Below, one piece after another: positions 1-7,706 of a DNA stretch of 64,000 bases. The notes under the pieces were generated by a model that searched no databases, had not been told where the DNA came from, and saw only the letters and a program-made list of their open reading frames with translations. Numbering within the stretch: the stretch's first letter is position 1; each line of letters starts with the position of its first letter. The translations under genes were made by a program, and so were the position numbers. The DNA comes from Eilatimonas milleporae (GTDB lineage Bacteria > Pseudomonadota > Alphaproteobacteria > Sphingomonadales > Kordiimonadaceae): assembly GCF_003688555.1 (NCBI RefSeq), contig NZ_REFR01000011.1, forward strand, positions 434,001 to 498,000, given 5' to 3'.

Positions 1-11
1 AGAGACCTGTC

Positions 12-1136
12 ATGGACTTTACCCTGTCTGAGGATCATCGCCTGCTGAAGGACATGATCGCCCGCTTCGTGCGCGAAAAATACGACTTTGAAACCCGCGA
101 CAAAATCTACAAATCCGATCTCGGCTACAGCAGGGACCACTGGGCGCAGATGGCCGAGCTCGGCCTCATCGGCGCGGTGTTGCCGGAACGGGTCGGCGGT
201 TTCGGCGGCACGCCCATCGACATCATGGTGGTGATGGAGGAACTGGGCCGCGGCATCGTCATCGAACCCTTTGTCGCCACCGCCATTCTCGGCGCCGGAC
301 TGCTGGCGGACGAGCGCGCCGGCGGCGCCGGTCCCGGCCTGCTGGACGACGTGATCGCCGGCGGCCGCCTGCTGGCCTTTGCCCATTATGAGCCGGGCGC
401 CCGCTACAACGCCGCGCGCATCGCCGCCAGCCTGGCCGCCGACGGCGACGGCTACCGCCTGACCGGCGCGAAATCCGTCGTCATCAATGGCGGCGAGGCC
501 GACACGCTGATCGTCTCGGCCCGCCTGCCGGACGGCGGTACCGCGCTGGTGCTGGTGCCCGGCGACGGTGACGGGGTCGCCCGCCGCGCCTATCCCACCG
601 TCGACGGGTCGCGCGGGGCCGAAATCACCTTTGAAAATGTCGCCGTGCCCGCCGACCATGTGCTGATGACCGGCGGCGCGGCCGATGACGCCATCGGCGA
701 GACGCTGGCGCGCGGCGCCTTCGCCCTGTCGGCCGAGGCCCTGGGCGCGATGGAAAACGCCCGTGACGCCACGCTGGACTATCTGCGCACCCGCACCCAG
801 TTCGGCGTGCCCATCGGCAAGTTTCAGGCGTTGCAGCACCGCATGGTCGATGTCTGTACGGAAATCGAGCAGGCGCGCTCCATCGTGCTGACGGCCACCA
901 CCGCCTTCGGCAAACCGGCGGGCGAGCGTGACCGCCTGATCAGCGCCGCCAAGTCGCTTGTCGGCAGGGTCGGCCGCCTGGTCGCGGAAGAGGCGGTGCA
1001 GATGCATGGCGGCATCGGCGTCACCTGGGAATATTCCGTCGCCCATGTGGCCAAGCGGCTGGTGATGATCGACCATTATTTCGGTGACACCGACTATCAC
1101 TTGAAACGCTTCACCAAACTGTCCCGCGCCGCCTGA
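12..1136 (+). CDS. Acyl-CoA dehydrogenase, PimD-like small subunit
   Basis: Soluble FAD-dependent acyl-CoA dehydrogenase of 374 aa, expected to introduce the alpha-beta double bond in a CoA thioester. The N-terminal helical domain, the central beta domain and the C-terminal helical domain (from about residue 230, with TRTQFGVPIGKFQALQHR) are all present. Near the C-terminus it reads QMHGGIGVTWEY and then DHYFGDTDYH. The usual catalytic-Glu segment (YEGTSEIQ type) is missing. This pattern fits the small subunits of heteromeric dehydrogenases such as pimeloyl-CoA dehydrogenase PimD, so I infer a catalytic large subunit encoded just upstream of the window. The ATG sits 11 bases from the left edge, with only AGAGA visible as a ribosome site. 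The TGA stop lies inside the first unit of a tandem repeat. Family certain; subunit role inferred. Confidence 0.9.
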   Translation: MDFTLSEDHRLLKDMIARFVREKYDFETRDKIYKSDLGYSRDHWAQMAELGLIGAVLPERVGGFGGTPIDIMVVMEELGRGIVIEPFVATAILGAGLLADERAGGAGPGLLDDVIAGGRLLAFAHYEPGARYNAARIAASLAADGDGYRLTGAKSVVINGGEADTLIVSARLPDGGTALVLVPGDGDGVARRAYPTVDGSRGAEITFENVAVPADHVLMTGGAADDAIGETLARGAFALSAEALGAMENARDATLDYLRTRTQFGVPIGKFQALQHRMVDVCTEIEQARSIVLTATTAFGKPAGERDRLISAAKSLVGRVGRLVAEEAVQMHGGIGVTWEYSVAHVAKRLVMIDHYFGDTDYHLKRFTKLSRAA

Positions 1137-1270
1137 CGGGCCGGTTTGCCAGACGGGCCGGTTTGCCTGACGGGCCGGTTTGCCAGACGGGCCGGTTTGC
1201 CAGACGGGCCGGTTTGACAGACGGGCCGGTTTGACAGGCGGGCCGGTTTGACAGGCGGGCCTGTCAGGCT
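1135..1270. repeat. Tandem array, about eight 17-bp units
   Basis: The unit is GACGGGCCGGTTTGCCA, repeated end to end with one or two changes per copy (GCCA, GCCT, GACA endings). The last copy is degenerate. The array begins within the stop codon region of the acyl-CoA dehydrogenase. A 17-bp period is not a multiple of 3, so it is not maintained as coding sequence. Confidence 0.92.
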
Positions 1271-1307
1271 GCCTGAAACAAGGGCCTGATCAAACAATGA
1301 CCTGAAG

Positions 1308-1352
1308 CACACTCACCGGATTGTCATCTGGAACGACTTTCCGGTGAGTGTG
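1308..1352. repeat. Perfect inverted repeat, 13-bp arms, 19-nt loop
   Basis: Arms are CACACTCACCGGA (1308-1320) and its exact complement (1340-1352). No T-run follows on the plus side, so it is either a weak terminator between the convergent dehydrogenase and porin genes or a protein-binding palindrome. The rest of 1353-1562 shows nothing recognisable. Confidence 0.6.
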
Positions 1353-1562
1353 TATCCACTCAAATCGTCTGGCCCGACTTTTATTCCAGGTCTCGGATCT
1401 CTTTCTTTGAGGTCATTGTCTTGTGTTGGGTCTTGTGCGGGGTCTTGTGCGGGCGGTGGCTTCCCGCGCGCGTATTGGCGCGGCGTTGAAAAGGCCCGGG
1501 CCCCCGCGCGGTCCTCCGGCAGTGACGGGCTTTGCTGCCGGTTGCCGCCGGCTCTCCGGCCC

Positions 1563-3041
1563 TCAGAAGGAAAAGGTCACATCGGTGTAGAGATAGGTGG
1601 TGTCGCCGAACCCGGTCGCCCCCGGCGCCCGCCGGGCGAAGCCGCCGTCGACAAGATGGGCGAAGCCGGTCTCCACCATCAGGTTGCCGGGAAAGGGGCG
1701 CCAGCGCAGGCGGCCCTGTATCTGATGCCCGAGAAAGGTCCCCGACCGGCCTTGCCGGTCCTGAAGGTCCGCCGGGCCCCACTCATCGCGCCGTTCGTCC
1801 AGCCAGAAGGCGCGGTAGCCGACGAAACCGTCCAGCCGCCGGCTCGGCGCGATGCTCAGGCGGATGCCGGGGCCGGTGATGTTGCTGCGGTTGAAGGCGC
1901 CGTAGGTGCCGGTCGGGCCGAACTCCGGCCGGCGCGGGCCGAACAGGCTGTCGAACCGGTTGCTGTTGCCGTCTTCGGGGTCCCGGTCGCCGCTGGCATG
2001 GTCATATTGCAGCATCAGCCGCGTTTGCCAGCCGTCGCCGAAGCTGTAGCCGATTTCGCCGTGAACATAATGGGCGCTGTGATCCAGGTCGCGGCGGTCT
2101 TGCGGGTCGTCGCTCGCGCGTTGCTCGCCGAACTGGACGGCGCCGTGCAGTTCATAGTCCACATGGCGGCCCGCATGCGGACGCCACAGGCGCAGGCTGG
2201 CGGTGTACAGCTGGCGGTTCTCTGTCTGCCTGTGCGCCTTGTCGGGCGCGCCGTCGCGCTCATGCAGGCCGAAGACGGCCAGCTCATAGTGGGCGTGCCG
2301 GCTGACGGTCGGGTCGGTCAGCGCCAGGCCCCAGAATTGCAGGTCCAAGCTCTCGCGGTCGAAAACGATGTCATTGTCCAGCAGGCGCTCGGGCGCGTCC
2401 GGCCGGATGATGACGGGCAGGGTGTAAAAGCCGTGCACGCGGCGGCCGCCACGGCCCCGCCACAAGATGTCCAGGCCGGTGAAATTCTGGATGGTGTTGC
2501 GGAAAACCTGCCGTCCGACAAAACGCCGGCGGCCGATGCCGAGGGTCTGGCGCCCCAGCGTCAACCGCGTCCGCCCGCCCAGGCCGAACAGATCGTCCGC
2601 CGTATAGCGCAGATTGGCCTGCAACAGGGCCAGCGCATTGACATTGGTGGTCTCCAGCGGTGTGCTGCCGTCGGCCAGCGCCTGGCGCGCGTCCTCGATT
2701 TCGGCGGTCAGGCTGAAGCGTTTGCCCAGGCGCACATCCGCCCGCAGCAGGGTGACAAAGGCCATGGAATGGTCGCCGTCGCCGAAACCGGGCCGGAACT
2801 GGCCGTCCAGCATCTGGAAGCGCGTGCGGTGGCTGCCGCTCAGGCTCAGCCGCTCCGGCCCTTGCACGGTATCGTCCGGCCGTTGGGGCCGGCTTTCGTC
2901 AAACGGGGCCGTCTGCGCCCGGACGGGGCCTGTCCCTGCCCAGAGGATTGCCCAGAGGATTGCCCAGAGGACGCCCCAGAGAAACATCCGGAGGATTGTC
3001 CGGAAGGTCGCCAAAAGGAGTGTCGGCAGGACCGCGACCAT
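1563..3041 (-). CDS. Alginate-export-family outer-membrane porin
   Basis: Predicted 492-aa outer-membrane beta-barrel of the alginate-export (AlgE-like) family, presumably passing an anionic or organic solute. After the signal peptide the protein begins with the family-like stretch SGSHRTRFQMLDGQFRPG. It alternates amphipathic strands, has TLGRQTLGIGRRRFVGRQ in the middle, and ends in Phe (DVTFSF), as barrel proteins do. I chose the ATG at 3041 because a signal peptide follows it and TCAGGGGG lies just upstream. A longer frame to 3311 exists, but its first 90 codons run through a 15-bp tandem repeat. The signal peptide itself contains a DNA repeat (about 2941-2985) that gives LWAILWAILWA. Neighbours do not suggest an alginate cluster, so the substrate is open. 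Confidence 0.82.
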   Translation of the reverse strand: MVAVLPTLLLATFRTILRMFLWGVLWAILWAILWAGTGPVRAQTAPFDESRPQRPDDTVQGPERLSLSGSHRTRFQMLDGQFRPGFGDGDHSMAFVTLLRADVRLGKRFSLTAEIEDARQALADGSTPLETTNVNALALLQANLRYTADDLFGLGGRTRLTLGRQTLGIGRRRFVGRQVFRNTIQNFTGLDILWRGRGGRRVHGFYTLPVIIRPDAPERLLDNDIVFDRESLDLQFWGLALTDPTVSRHAHYELAVFGLHERDGAPDKAHRQTENRQLYTASLRLWRPHAGRHVDYELHGAVQFGEQRASDDPQDRRDLDHSAHYVHGEIGYSFGDGWQTRLMLQYDHASGDRDPEDGNSNRFDSLFGPRRPEFGPTGTYGAFNRSNITGPGIRLSIAPSRRLDGFVGYRAFWLDERRDEWGPADLQDRQGRSGTFLGHQIQGRLRWRPFPGNLMVETGFAHLVDGGFARRAPGATGFGDTTYLYTDVTFSF

Positions 3042-3104
3042 GCCCCCTGAAAGGGCTGTCCGCACGCCGGGCCGTGTGCGCTGCCGGACCGCCTGCGCCC
3101 CAAT

Positions 3105-3224
3105 CTGTCGAGCCCCAGTCTGTCGCGCCCCAGTCTGTCGCGCCCCAATCTGTCGCGCACCGGCCTGCCGCGCCCCAATCTGCCGCACACCAGTCTGTGG
3201 CACACCGGCCTGTCGCGTCCCGGC
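3105..3224. repeat. Tandem array, eight 15-bp units upstream of porin gene
   Basis: The unit is CTGTCGCGCCCCAGT with substitutions at positions 4, 6, 10 and 13-15. It lies 60-180 bases upstream of the chosen porin start. A 15-bp period keeps one reading frame open on the minus strand (an RQTGA-type repeat), but this is more likely 5' leader than protein. Confidence 0.85.
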
Positions 3225-3331
3225 GGCGGTGGGCCGCCCCTTGTGCCCGCTACGGTGTCCTGATCTGAACGCCACGCCCTGTTCCTTATGGCCCCCTTTG
3301 TGCCGGTTCATCCCTGCGGTCCATATTTGTG

Positions 3332-3389
3332 GCCCATCCCCCTTTTAGCCCATCCCCCTTTTAGCTCATCCCCTTGTGGCCCATCCCCT
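3332..3389. repeat. Tandem array, 16-bp units
   Basis: Two identical copies of GCCCATCCCCCTTTTA are followed by two degenerate copies (GCTCATCCCC, GCCCATCCCC). This is intergenic between the porin and the chemoreceptor. Confidence 0.75.
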
Positions 3390-3477
3390 GGCCGGCCGCC
3401 AACTTTTGCAGGCGGCGGACACCGGGCCGGGTGTGTCATGCCGGCGGGCGGGTCACGGTGGCCGCACCCCGCCATGC

Positions 3478-3556
3478 GGAGACGGATACAGGCCCCGACA
3501 CAGGTACCGACACGGGCACCGACTTGTTGACCGACATGTTGACCGACATGGGCACA
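3478..3556. repeat. Degenerate 9-15 bp repeats (GACACNGG / TTGACCGACATG)
   Basis: Imperfect short repeats of the GACACAGGTACC and TTGACCGACATG types, intergenic. The rest of 3225-3562 holds no gene I can support. Confidence 0.5.
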
Positions 3557-3562
3557 AAGACA

Positions 3563-3592
3563 GCCCCGGCAGCCGTTCAAGACTGCCGGGGC
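3563..3592 (-). terminator. Hairpin terminator after chemoreceptor
   Basis: GCCCCGGCAG and CTGCCGGGGC pair across a 10-nt loop. On the minus strand the stem is followed by a short T-rich stretch, about 60 bases past the chemoreceptor stop. Confidence 0.6.
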
Positions 3593-3653
3593 ATTGGTAA
3601 GGGGAAGCTTAATGGTTTTTTACAGCGGGCGCGATATCGGGCATATGGCGGCC

Positions 3654-5396
3654 TTACTGTTGCAGATTGGCGACAAACTGCGTCACCTCGGTCTCCAGCA
3701 GCACCACATTGTTGCGCAGATGCTCGGACGCGCCCTTGACCTGGGTGGATGCCGTGCCCGTGTCTTCCGCCGCGCCGAGGATGGTGCGGGCCTGATCCGC
3801 GACCGACTGGGTGCCTTTGGCCGCTTCCTGCGTGCTGCGGCTGATTTCGGCCAGCGCGGTGTTCTGTTCCTCCACCGCCGAGGACACCGCCTGGCCGATA
3901 TTGGCCAGATCCTGCACGATGGTGCCGATATCCCTGATTTCCTTCACCGTGCCTTCGGTCTCCGACTGGACCTCGTGGATTTGCCGGGTGATGTCCTCGG
4001 TCGCCTTTTGCGTCTGCACGGCCAGCGATTTCACTTCCGATGCGACCACGGCGAAGCCCCTGCCGGCCTCGCCGGCGCGCGCCGCCTCGATCGTGGCGTT
4101 CAGCGCCAGAAGATTGGTCTGCTCGGTGATGTCCTGGATCAGGGTCACCACCTCGCCGATCTTGCGCGCCGCCTCGCTCAGTCCGGTGACGCGCTCATTG
4201 GTGGCCTGTACCTGCGCATTGGCGTCTTCCGACACCTTGCTGGAATGCTGCATCTGCCGGGCGATTTCAGCGATGGAGGCGGCCAGTTCTTCCGTTGCCG
4301 CCGACACGGTGCCCACATTGGTTTCCGTCTGCTGCGACGCGGTGGCCATGTTTTGCGACTGCGACTGGGTCTGCTCCGCGGTCGAGGCCATGCTGTCCGC
4401 CGTGCCTTTAAGCTGGTCGGCGGCGGTCGACACTTCAGACACCACGCCGCCGATCACCAGCTTGAATTTTTTCGCCAGATCGTGGCGGGTGCGGGTCTGC
4501 TCCGCCTGCAAGCGGGCCTCGGCCTCCTGCTCGCGGGCGCGCCTCTCGGCGTCCGCGCGTGCCTTGTTCTCGGCGGCGCGGACCTGATCCTGTTTTTCCT
4601 GCTCCAGACGCCGGCGCTCCTGCTCCTGCAGGGTTTCCATCTCGACCCCCGTCTGGCGGAACACCGCCAGCGCCCTGGCCATGGCGCCGATCTCGTCGCG
4701 CCGGTCGGTGCCGCGCACGTCCGCCGACCAGTCCTTGTCCGCCAGCCGGGCCATGGTGCCGGTGATGGCGACGACGGGCCGCGCGATGGAACGGGCGATC
4801 AGCACGCACAACACGATCGTCAGCAGGATGCCGGCGGCCGTTCCGGTCATGATGCTGGCGGTGGTGGTCTCGATCATGGCCAGGGCGTCGCGGCCGATGG
4901 CCCGCTGCTGGCGCTGCAATCCGTTCTGGGCCTCGTCCAGCCGGGCCGACAGGTCGGGGCCGATCCTGTCCAGGTCCGCCCGGAAAACCCTCTCCGCGCC
5001 GGCATCGTCCAGGCGCGCCGCCTTGGCGAACAAGGCGTCATACTCCGCCGCGCTGTCCTGAAAGCCGCGGATCTGCCGCAGGATCTCCGGCCGGATTCCG
5101 GCCAGGGTCGCATCCGACAGCGCGGCGATTTCCGCCATATTGTCGCGGGCTTCCCGTTCAAAGGCCCGGTCGCGGTTTTCCAGGCGGTATTTCAGCGTGG
5201 CCAGCCGTGCCTGGTTCAGGTCTTCGGCGATATCGGCCAGCAGCGACTGTTCGCGGGCGATGCGCTGGTACATTTCAAAGGCGGCGGCGTCCGAGCGGGC
5301 GCCGGACAGGCCGGTCAGGCCCACCCCGGTCAGCGCCACCAGAACGACAAAAAGCAGCAGATACAGTTTATGCGTGATTTTCAAGTTGCGGAGCAC
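3654..5396 (-). CDS. Methyl-accepting chemotaxis protein
   Basis: Inner-membrane chemoreceptor of about 580 aa. The order is TM1 near the N-terminus ([19 protein letters not shown]), a periplasmic helical (four-helix-bundle-like) ligand domain, and TM2 ([16 protein letters not shown]). A HAMP domain ([20 protein letters not shown]) and a coiled-coil linker rich in Glu and Arg follow. The cytoplasmic signalling tip ([20 protein letters not shown]) contacts CheA/CheW. GTG at 5396 gives the common chemoreceptor beginning [14 protein letters not shown] and has AAGGGA upstream. An ATG at 5444 would add 16 residues with no better support. No che genes lie nearby. Ligand unknown. Confidence 0.93.
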   Translation of the reverse strand: MLRNLKITHKLYLLLFVVLVALTGVGLTGLSGARSDAAAFEMYQRIAREQSLLADIAEDLNQARLATLKYRLENRDRAFEREARDNMAEIAALSDATLAGIRPEILRQIRGFQDSAAEYDALFAKAARLDDAGAERVFRADLDRIGPDLSARLDEAQNGLQRQQRAIGRDALAMIETTTASIMTGTAAGILLTIVLCVLIARSIARPVVAITGTMARLADKDWSADVRGTDRRDEIGAMARALAVFRQTGVEMETLQEQERRRLEQEKQDQVRAAENKARADAERRAREQEAEARLQAEQTRTRHDLAKKFKLVIGGVVSEVSTAADQLKGTADSMASTAEQTQSQSQNMATASQQTETNVGTVSAATEELAASIAEIARQMQHSSKVSEDANAQVQATNERVTGLSEAARKIGEVVTLIQDITEQTNLLALNATIEAARAGEAGRGFAVVASEVKSLAVQTQKATEDITRQIHEVQSETEGTVKEIRDIGTIVQDLANIGQAVSSAVEEQNTALAEISRSTQEAAKGTQSVADQARTILGAAEDTGTASTQVKGASEHLRNNVVLLETEVTQFVANLQQ

Positions 5397-5751
5397 GACA
5401 GTCCCTTCCCTATCCTGTGACGGACACTTGCTGACGAAATCCATGCAATTGAGAATGAGTTTATATCTGGAGATGTGTTAAAGACTTGTAAATAAATTTT
5501 TGCGCTAGTTGACATTGGTCTGATGTATTAACTTCAGGTGTTTTAAAAATAACCAAAAGTTCTGTCATTTTTACCTAAAATCGTAATAAATATCTTTTTT
5601 ATGGACACTATCGACTGAATTTGCCCCGGTTTGGTCGAAGACCGGCCGTAGACCGGCCATGGACCGATCGGAGTCGGGGCCCGGCTGGCGTCCGCTGCCC
5701 GCATGTCGTATGATGCCGGTTCGGGCTTTGGACAACTGAGGGGGGAAACCC
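5397..5751. other. AT-rich intergenic region between chemoreceptor and doxX
   Basis: Bases 5440-5610 are clearly AT-rich compared with the flanks and probably hold the chemoreceptor promoter. I could not fix -35/-10 boxes with confidence. At 5640-5672 an 11-bp motif AGACCGGCCGT/AT is repeated. No gene seen. Confidence 0.5.
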
Positions 5752-6153
5752 ATGATGAAGGTACAGACATATGCCTGGCCGGTCGGTCGGGTCCTGATGG
5801 CGTTCATATTCGTGGCGGCGGGGGGACAGAAACTGTCGGACCCCAGCGGTACGGCAGCCTATATGACCACGATCGGCATTCCCGGCCTGCTGGTATGGCC
5901 GACCATCCTGTTTGAGATTTTGGCCGGTCTGTTCATCGCCGCCGGCTTTCTGACCCGATACACCGCCCTGGCGCTCGCCGGGTTTTGCGTGGCCACCGCC
6001 CTGATGGCGCACAGCAATTTCGCCGATGCCATACAGCCGGTCCTGTTCATGAAAAATCTCGCCATGGCGGGCGGTTTTCTCATTCTGGCGGTGGCCGGGG
6101 CCGGCCCGCTCAGCGTGGACGGTGCCCGCGCCGGCAAAACCGCGGCCGCGTAA
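5752..6153 (+). CDS. DoxX family membrane protein
   Basis: A 133-aa DoxX-type integral membrane protein with four predicted helices: VGRVLMAFIFVAAGGQKL, an IPGLLVWPTILFEILAGLF segment, a third around YTALALAGFCVATAL, and a fourth near FLILAVAG. The family is variously linked to quinone-associated or thiol-related redox functions, and no specific reaction can be assigned here. The ATG follows GAGGGGGGAAACCC, a strong ribosome site. Monocistronic by context: the genes on both sides lie on the other strand. The C-terminal tail (about the last 15 residues) is polar and Ala-rich. Confidence 0.9.
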   Translation: MMKVQTYAWPVGRVLMAFIFVAAGGQKLSDPSGTAAYMTTIGIPGLLVWPTILFEILAGLFIAAGFLTRYTALALAGFCVATALMAHSNFADAIQPVLFMKNLAMAGGFLILAVAGAGPLSVDGARAGKTAAA

Positions 6154-6222
6154 GGCCGGATCCCACTGTGGTCCAGTGTGCCGCAGGGTGGTCCATGGGC
6201 GGCTGTCTTTGCTCGCCCGCAT

Positions 6223-6250
6223 ACCCGCTGTATCCCTTGCGACAGCGGGT
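6223..6250 (+). terminator. Hairpin 3' of doxX
   Basis: ACCCGCTGT and ACAGCGGGT form a perfect 9-bp stem with a 10-nt loop, 70 bases past the doxX stop. The following CTGTAAAAAAG has no T-run on the plus strand, so its terminator role is uncertain. Confidence 0.4.
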
Positions 6251-6326
6251 CTGTAAAAAAGAAGGCTTGACGCCTGTCCGCATTGACCGCATTCTTGATG
6301 TATATCCAGTCATAGTTGGACATGTG

Positions 6327-6361
6327 CGCCCGCAAGACCCTGACGGTCCTGCGGGCGTTTT
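6327..6361 (+). terminator. Rho-independent terminator
   Basis: The stem CGCCCGCAAGACC / GGTCCTGCGGGCG (13 pairs, one mismatch, loop CTGAC) is followed directly by TTTT. It lies about 175 bases beyond doxX, leaving about 75 bases between it and the previous hairpin that could be a short independent transcript. Confidence 0.75.
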
Positions 6362-6432
6362 CGTCGGTCGCTTTTGCCGGTGTTGTCGCCGATGGCTATC
6401 GCGGGCGATGCGTGTCAGGCACCCAAAATCCG

Positions 6433-7020
6433 CTACCCCAGAATCCGTTCCACCGTCCAGTACAGGCCGGTGGCGCCGATCAGGGCGGCACCGGGCACGA
6501 CCACCGCGCGCCCGTACCATGGCCGCGCGAAAAAGCGGTGCAGCAGCGCCCAGGCGATCAGCAGCACCGCGATCTGGCCCAGTTCCACCCCGATGTTGAA
6601 GGAGGCCAGCGCCGCCGCCAGCGCGCCCGTCGGCAGGCCCAGTTCCATCAGCACACCGGCAAAGCCCAGGCCGTGCAGCAGGCCGAAGGCGAACACGATC
6701 ACCGGCCGCCAGCGCGACGGCGGCCGGCCCCGGCTGTGCTGCCACAGGGTTTCCGCCGCCACCGCCGCGATGGACAGGGCGATCAGCGGTTCGACAATAT
6801 GGGCCGGCACGGTGACAAGGCCCAGCACCGCCAGCGCCAGCGTCAGTGAATGCGCCAGCGTAAAGGCGGTGACCTGCCAGATCAGGGGCATCAGCCGGGT
6901 GGTGGACAGGAACAGGCCCAGAATGAACAGGATATGGTCCAGCCCGCGCGGCAGGATATGCTCAAAACCCAGGATCAGATAATCGCCCACGGTGGGCCAG
7001 AAATCGGTCACGCGGTCCAT
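6433..7020 (-). CDS. HupE/UreJ-like membrane protein
   Basis: A 195-aa polytopic membrane protein of the HupE/UreJ_2 type; related proteins move nickel, cobalt or other metals. The hallmark HxxxxxxDH pattern is visible near the N-terminus (EHILPRGLDHILFILGLF, residues 20-37). A second His-containing helix (FTLAHSLTLALAVLG) and about six hydrophobic segments follow. It is the last gene of a three-gene minus-strand operon, 33 bases after a small secreted protein. In many bacteria this membrane module is fused to, or follows, an exported N-terminal domain, which fits the gene before it. No hydrogenase or urease genes are nearby, so the metal assignment is inference. Confidence 0.82.
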   Translation of the reverse strand: MDRVTDFWPTVGDYLILGFEHILPRGLDHILFILGLFLSTTRLMPLIWQVTAFTLAHSLTLALAVLGLVTVPAHIVEPLIALSIAAVAAETLWQHSRGRPPSRWRPVIVFAFGLLHGLGFAGVLMELGLPTGALAAALASFNIGVELGQIAVLLIAWALLHRFFARPWYGRAVVVPGAALIGATGLYWTVERILG

Positions 7021-7053
7021 ACTCCTGTTGCCGCAAGGGTGGAAACGGGCCTT

Positions 7054-7692
7054 TCAGCCCGGCAGGTCGCTGCGCAGGCGGGCCGTGCGCACGGTGCCGT
7101 CGCGCAGGAACATCATGCTGTGCGTCTGTCCGTCCACGGTGACATTGACCTGATTGACCTGTCCGGGAAAGACATCGCGCAGTGTGTTGTCACGCACGGT
7201 GAGCGCGGCGGGCAGGGGCGCCGGCACGCTTTCCCGGTACAGGAACAGATAATCGCCGTCCACTTCCGCCCCGATCAGGGTCGTGGCCAAGGGGGTTTCC
7301 ATGGGGGCGTCGTCCTGCACGGTCATGGAAAACTGTGCGTCCAAATGCAGGAGCAGGCGCGCCTGGCCTTCGACGTCGAGAATGCTGGCCGACGGGTCGC
7401 CCGTCACCCGGTTCAGCGCGAACTGGGCGTCATGGATATGCAGCCGGTGCGTGATCTCGAACCGCCCATGCCGGTCGGGACTGGCGTCGACCGCTGCACT
7501 GCCGGGTGCCGCGCCCGTATCCGGGCCGGCCTCGGCAACCGGGCCGGTGTCCGCCTGCCACACCATGGTGGTCAGCGCCGCCCGGATCCGGTGCGCGTCC
7601 GCCCGCGGCGGAGCCGCCACCCACAGGAAAAGGACCGCGGCGATGACCGCGGCCCCGTTCAAAAGCCGGTTTGGGCACTGTCTGTCCGGCAT
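7054..7692 (-). CDS. Exported DUF6702-like protein
   Basis: A 212-aa protein with an N-terminal signal peptide (NGAAVIAAVLFLWVAAPPRADAH). Mature residues start HRIRAALTTMVWQ, and later FEITHRLHIHDAQFAL resembles the DUF6702 family of small periplasmic proteins that travel with HupE-like and metallopeptidase genes. A Pro/Ala/Gly-rich insertion (about residues 50-75) separates the first strand from the rest and looks unconserved. It starts 14 bases after the aminopeptidase stop and ends 33 bases before the HupE-like gene, so the three are very likely co-transcribed. Family call from remembered motifs only; function unknown. Confidence 0.7.
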   Translation of the reverse strand: MPDRQCPNRLLNGAAVIAAVLFLWVAAPPRADAHRIRAALTTMVWQADTGPVAEAGPDTGAAPGSAAVDASPDRHGRFEITHRLHIHDAQFALNRVTGDPSASILDVEGQARLLLHLDAQFSMTVQDDAPMETPLATTLIGAEVDGDYLFLYRESVPAPLPAALTVRDNTLRDVFPGQVNQVNVTVDGQTHSMMFLRDGTVRTARLRSDLPG

Positions 7693-7706
7693 CGGCGGGC
7701 GCGGGC

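Noticed and set aside
1135-1270. CRISPR or transposon-end interpretation of the 17-bp array
   Set aside because: Units are contiguous without spacers and no transposase is near; a plain tandem array explains it.
1344-3050. Long open frame on the plus strand opposite the porin gene
   Set aside because: It is antisense to a conserved outer-membrane porin; its translation is low-complexity Ala/Val/Arg and it has no ribosome site. High GC keeps such frames open by chance.
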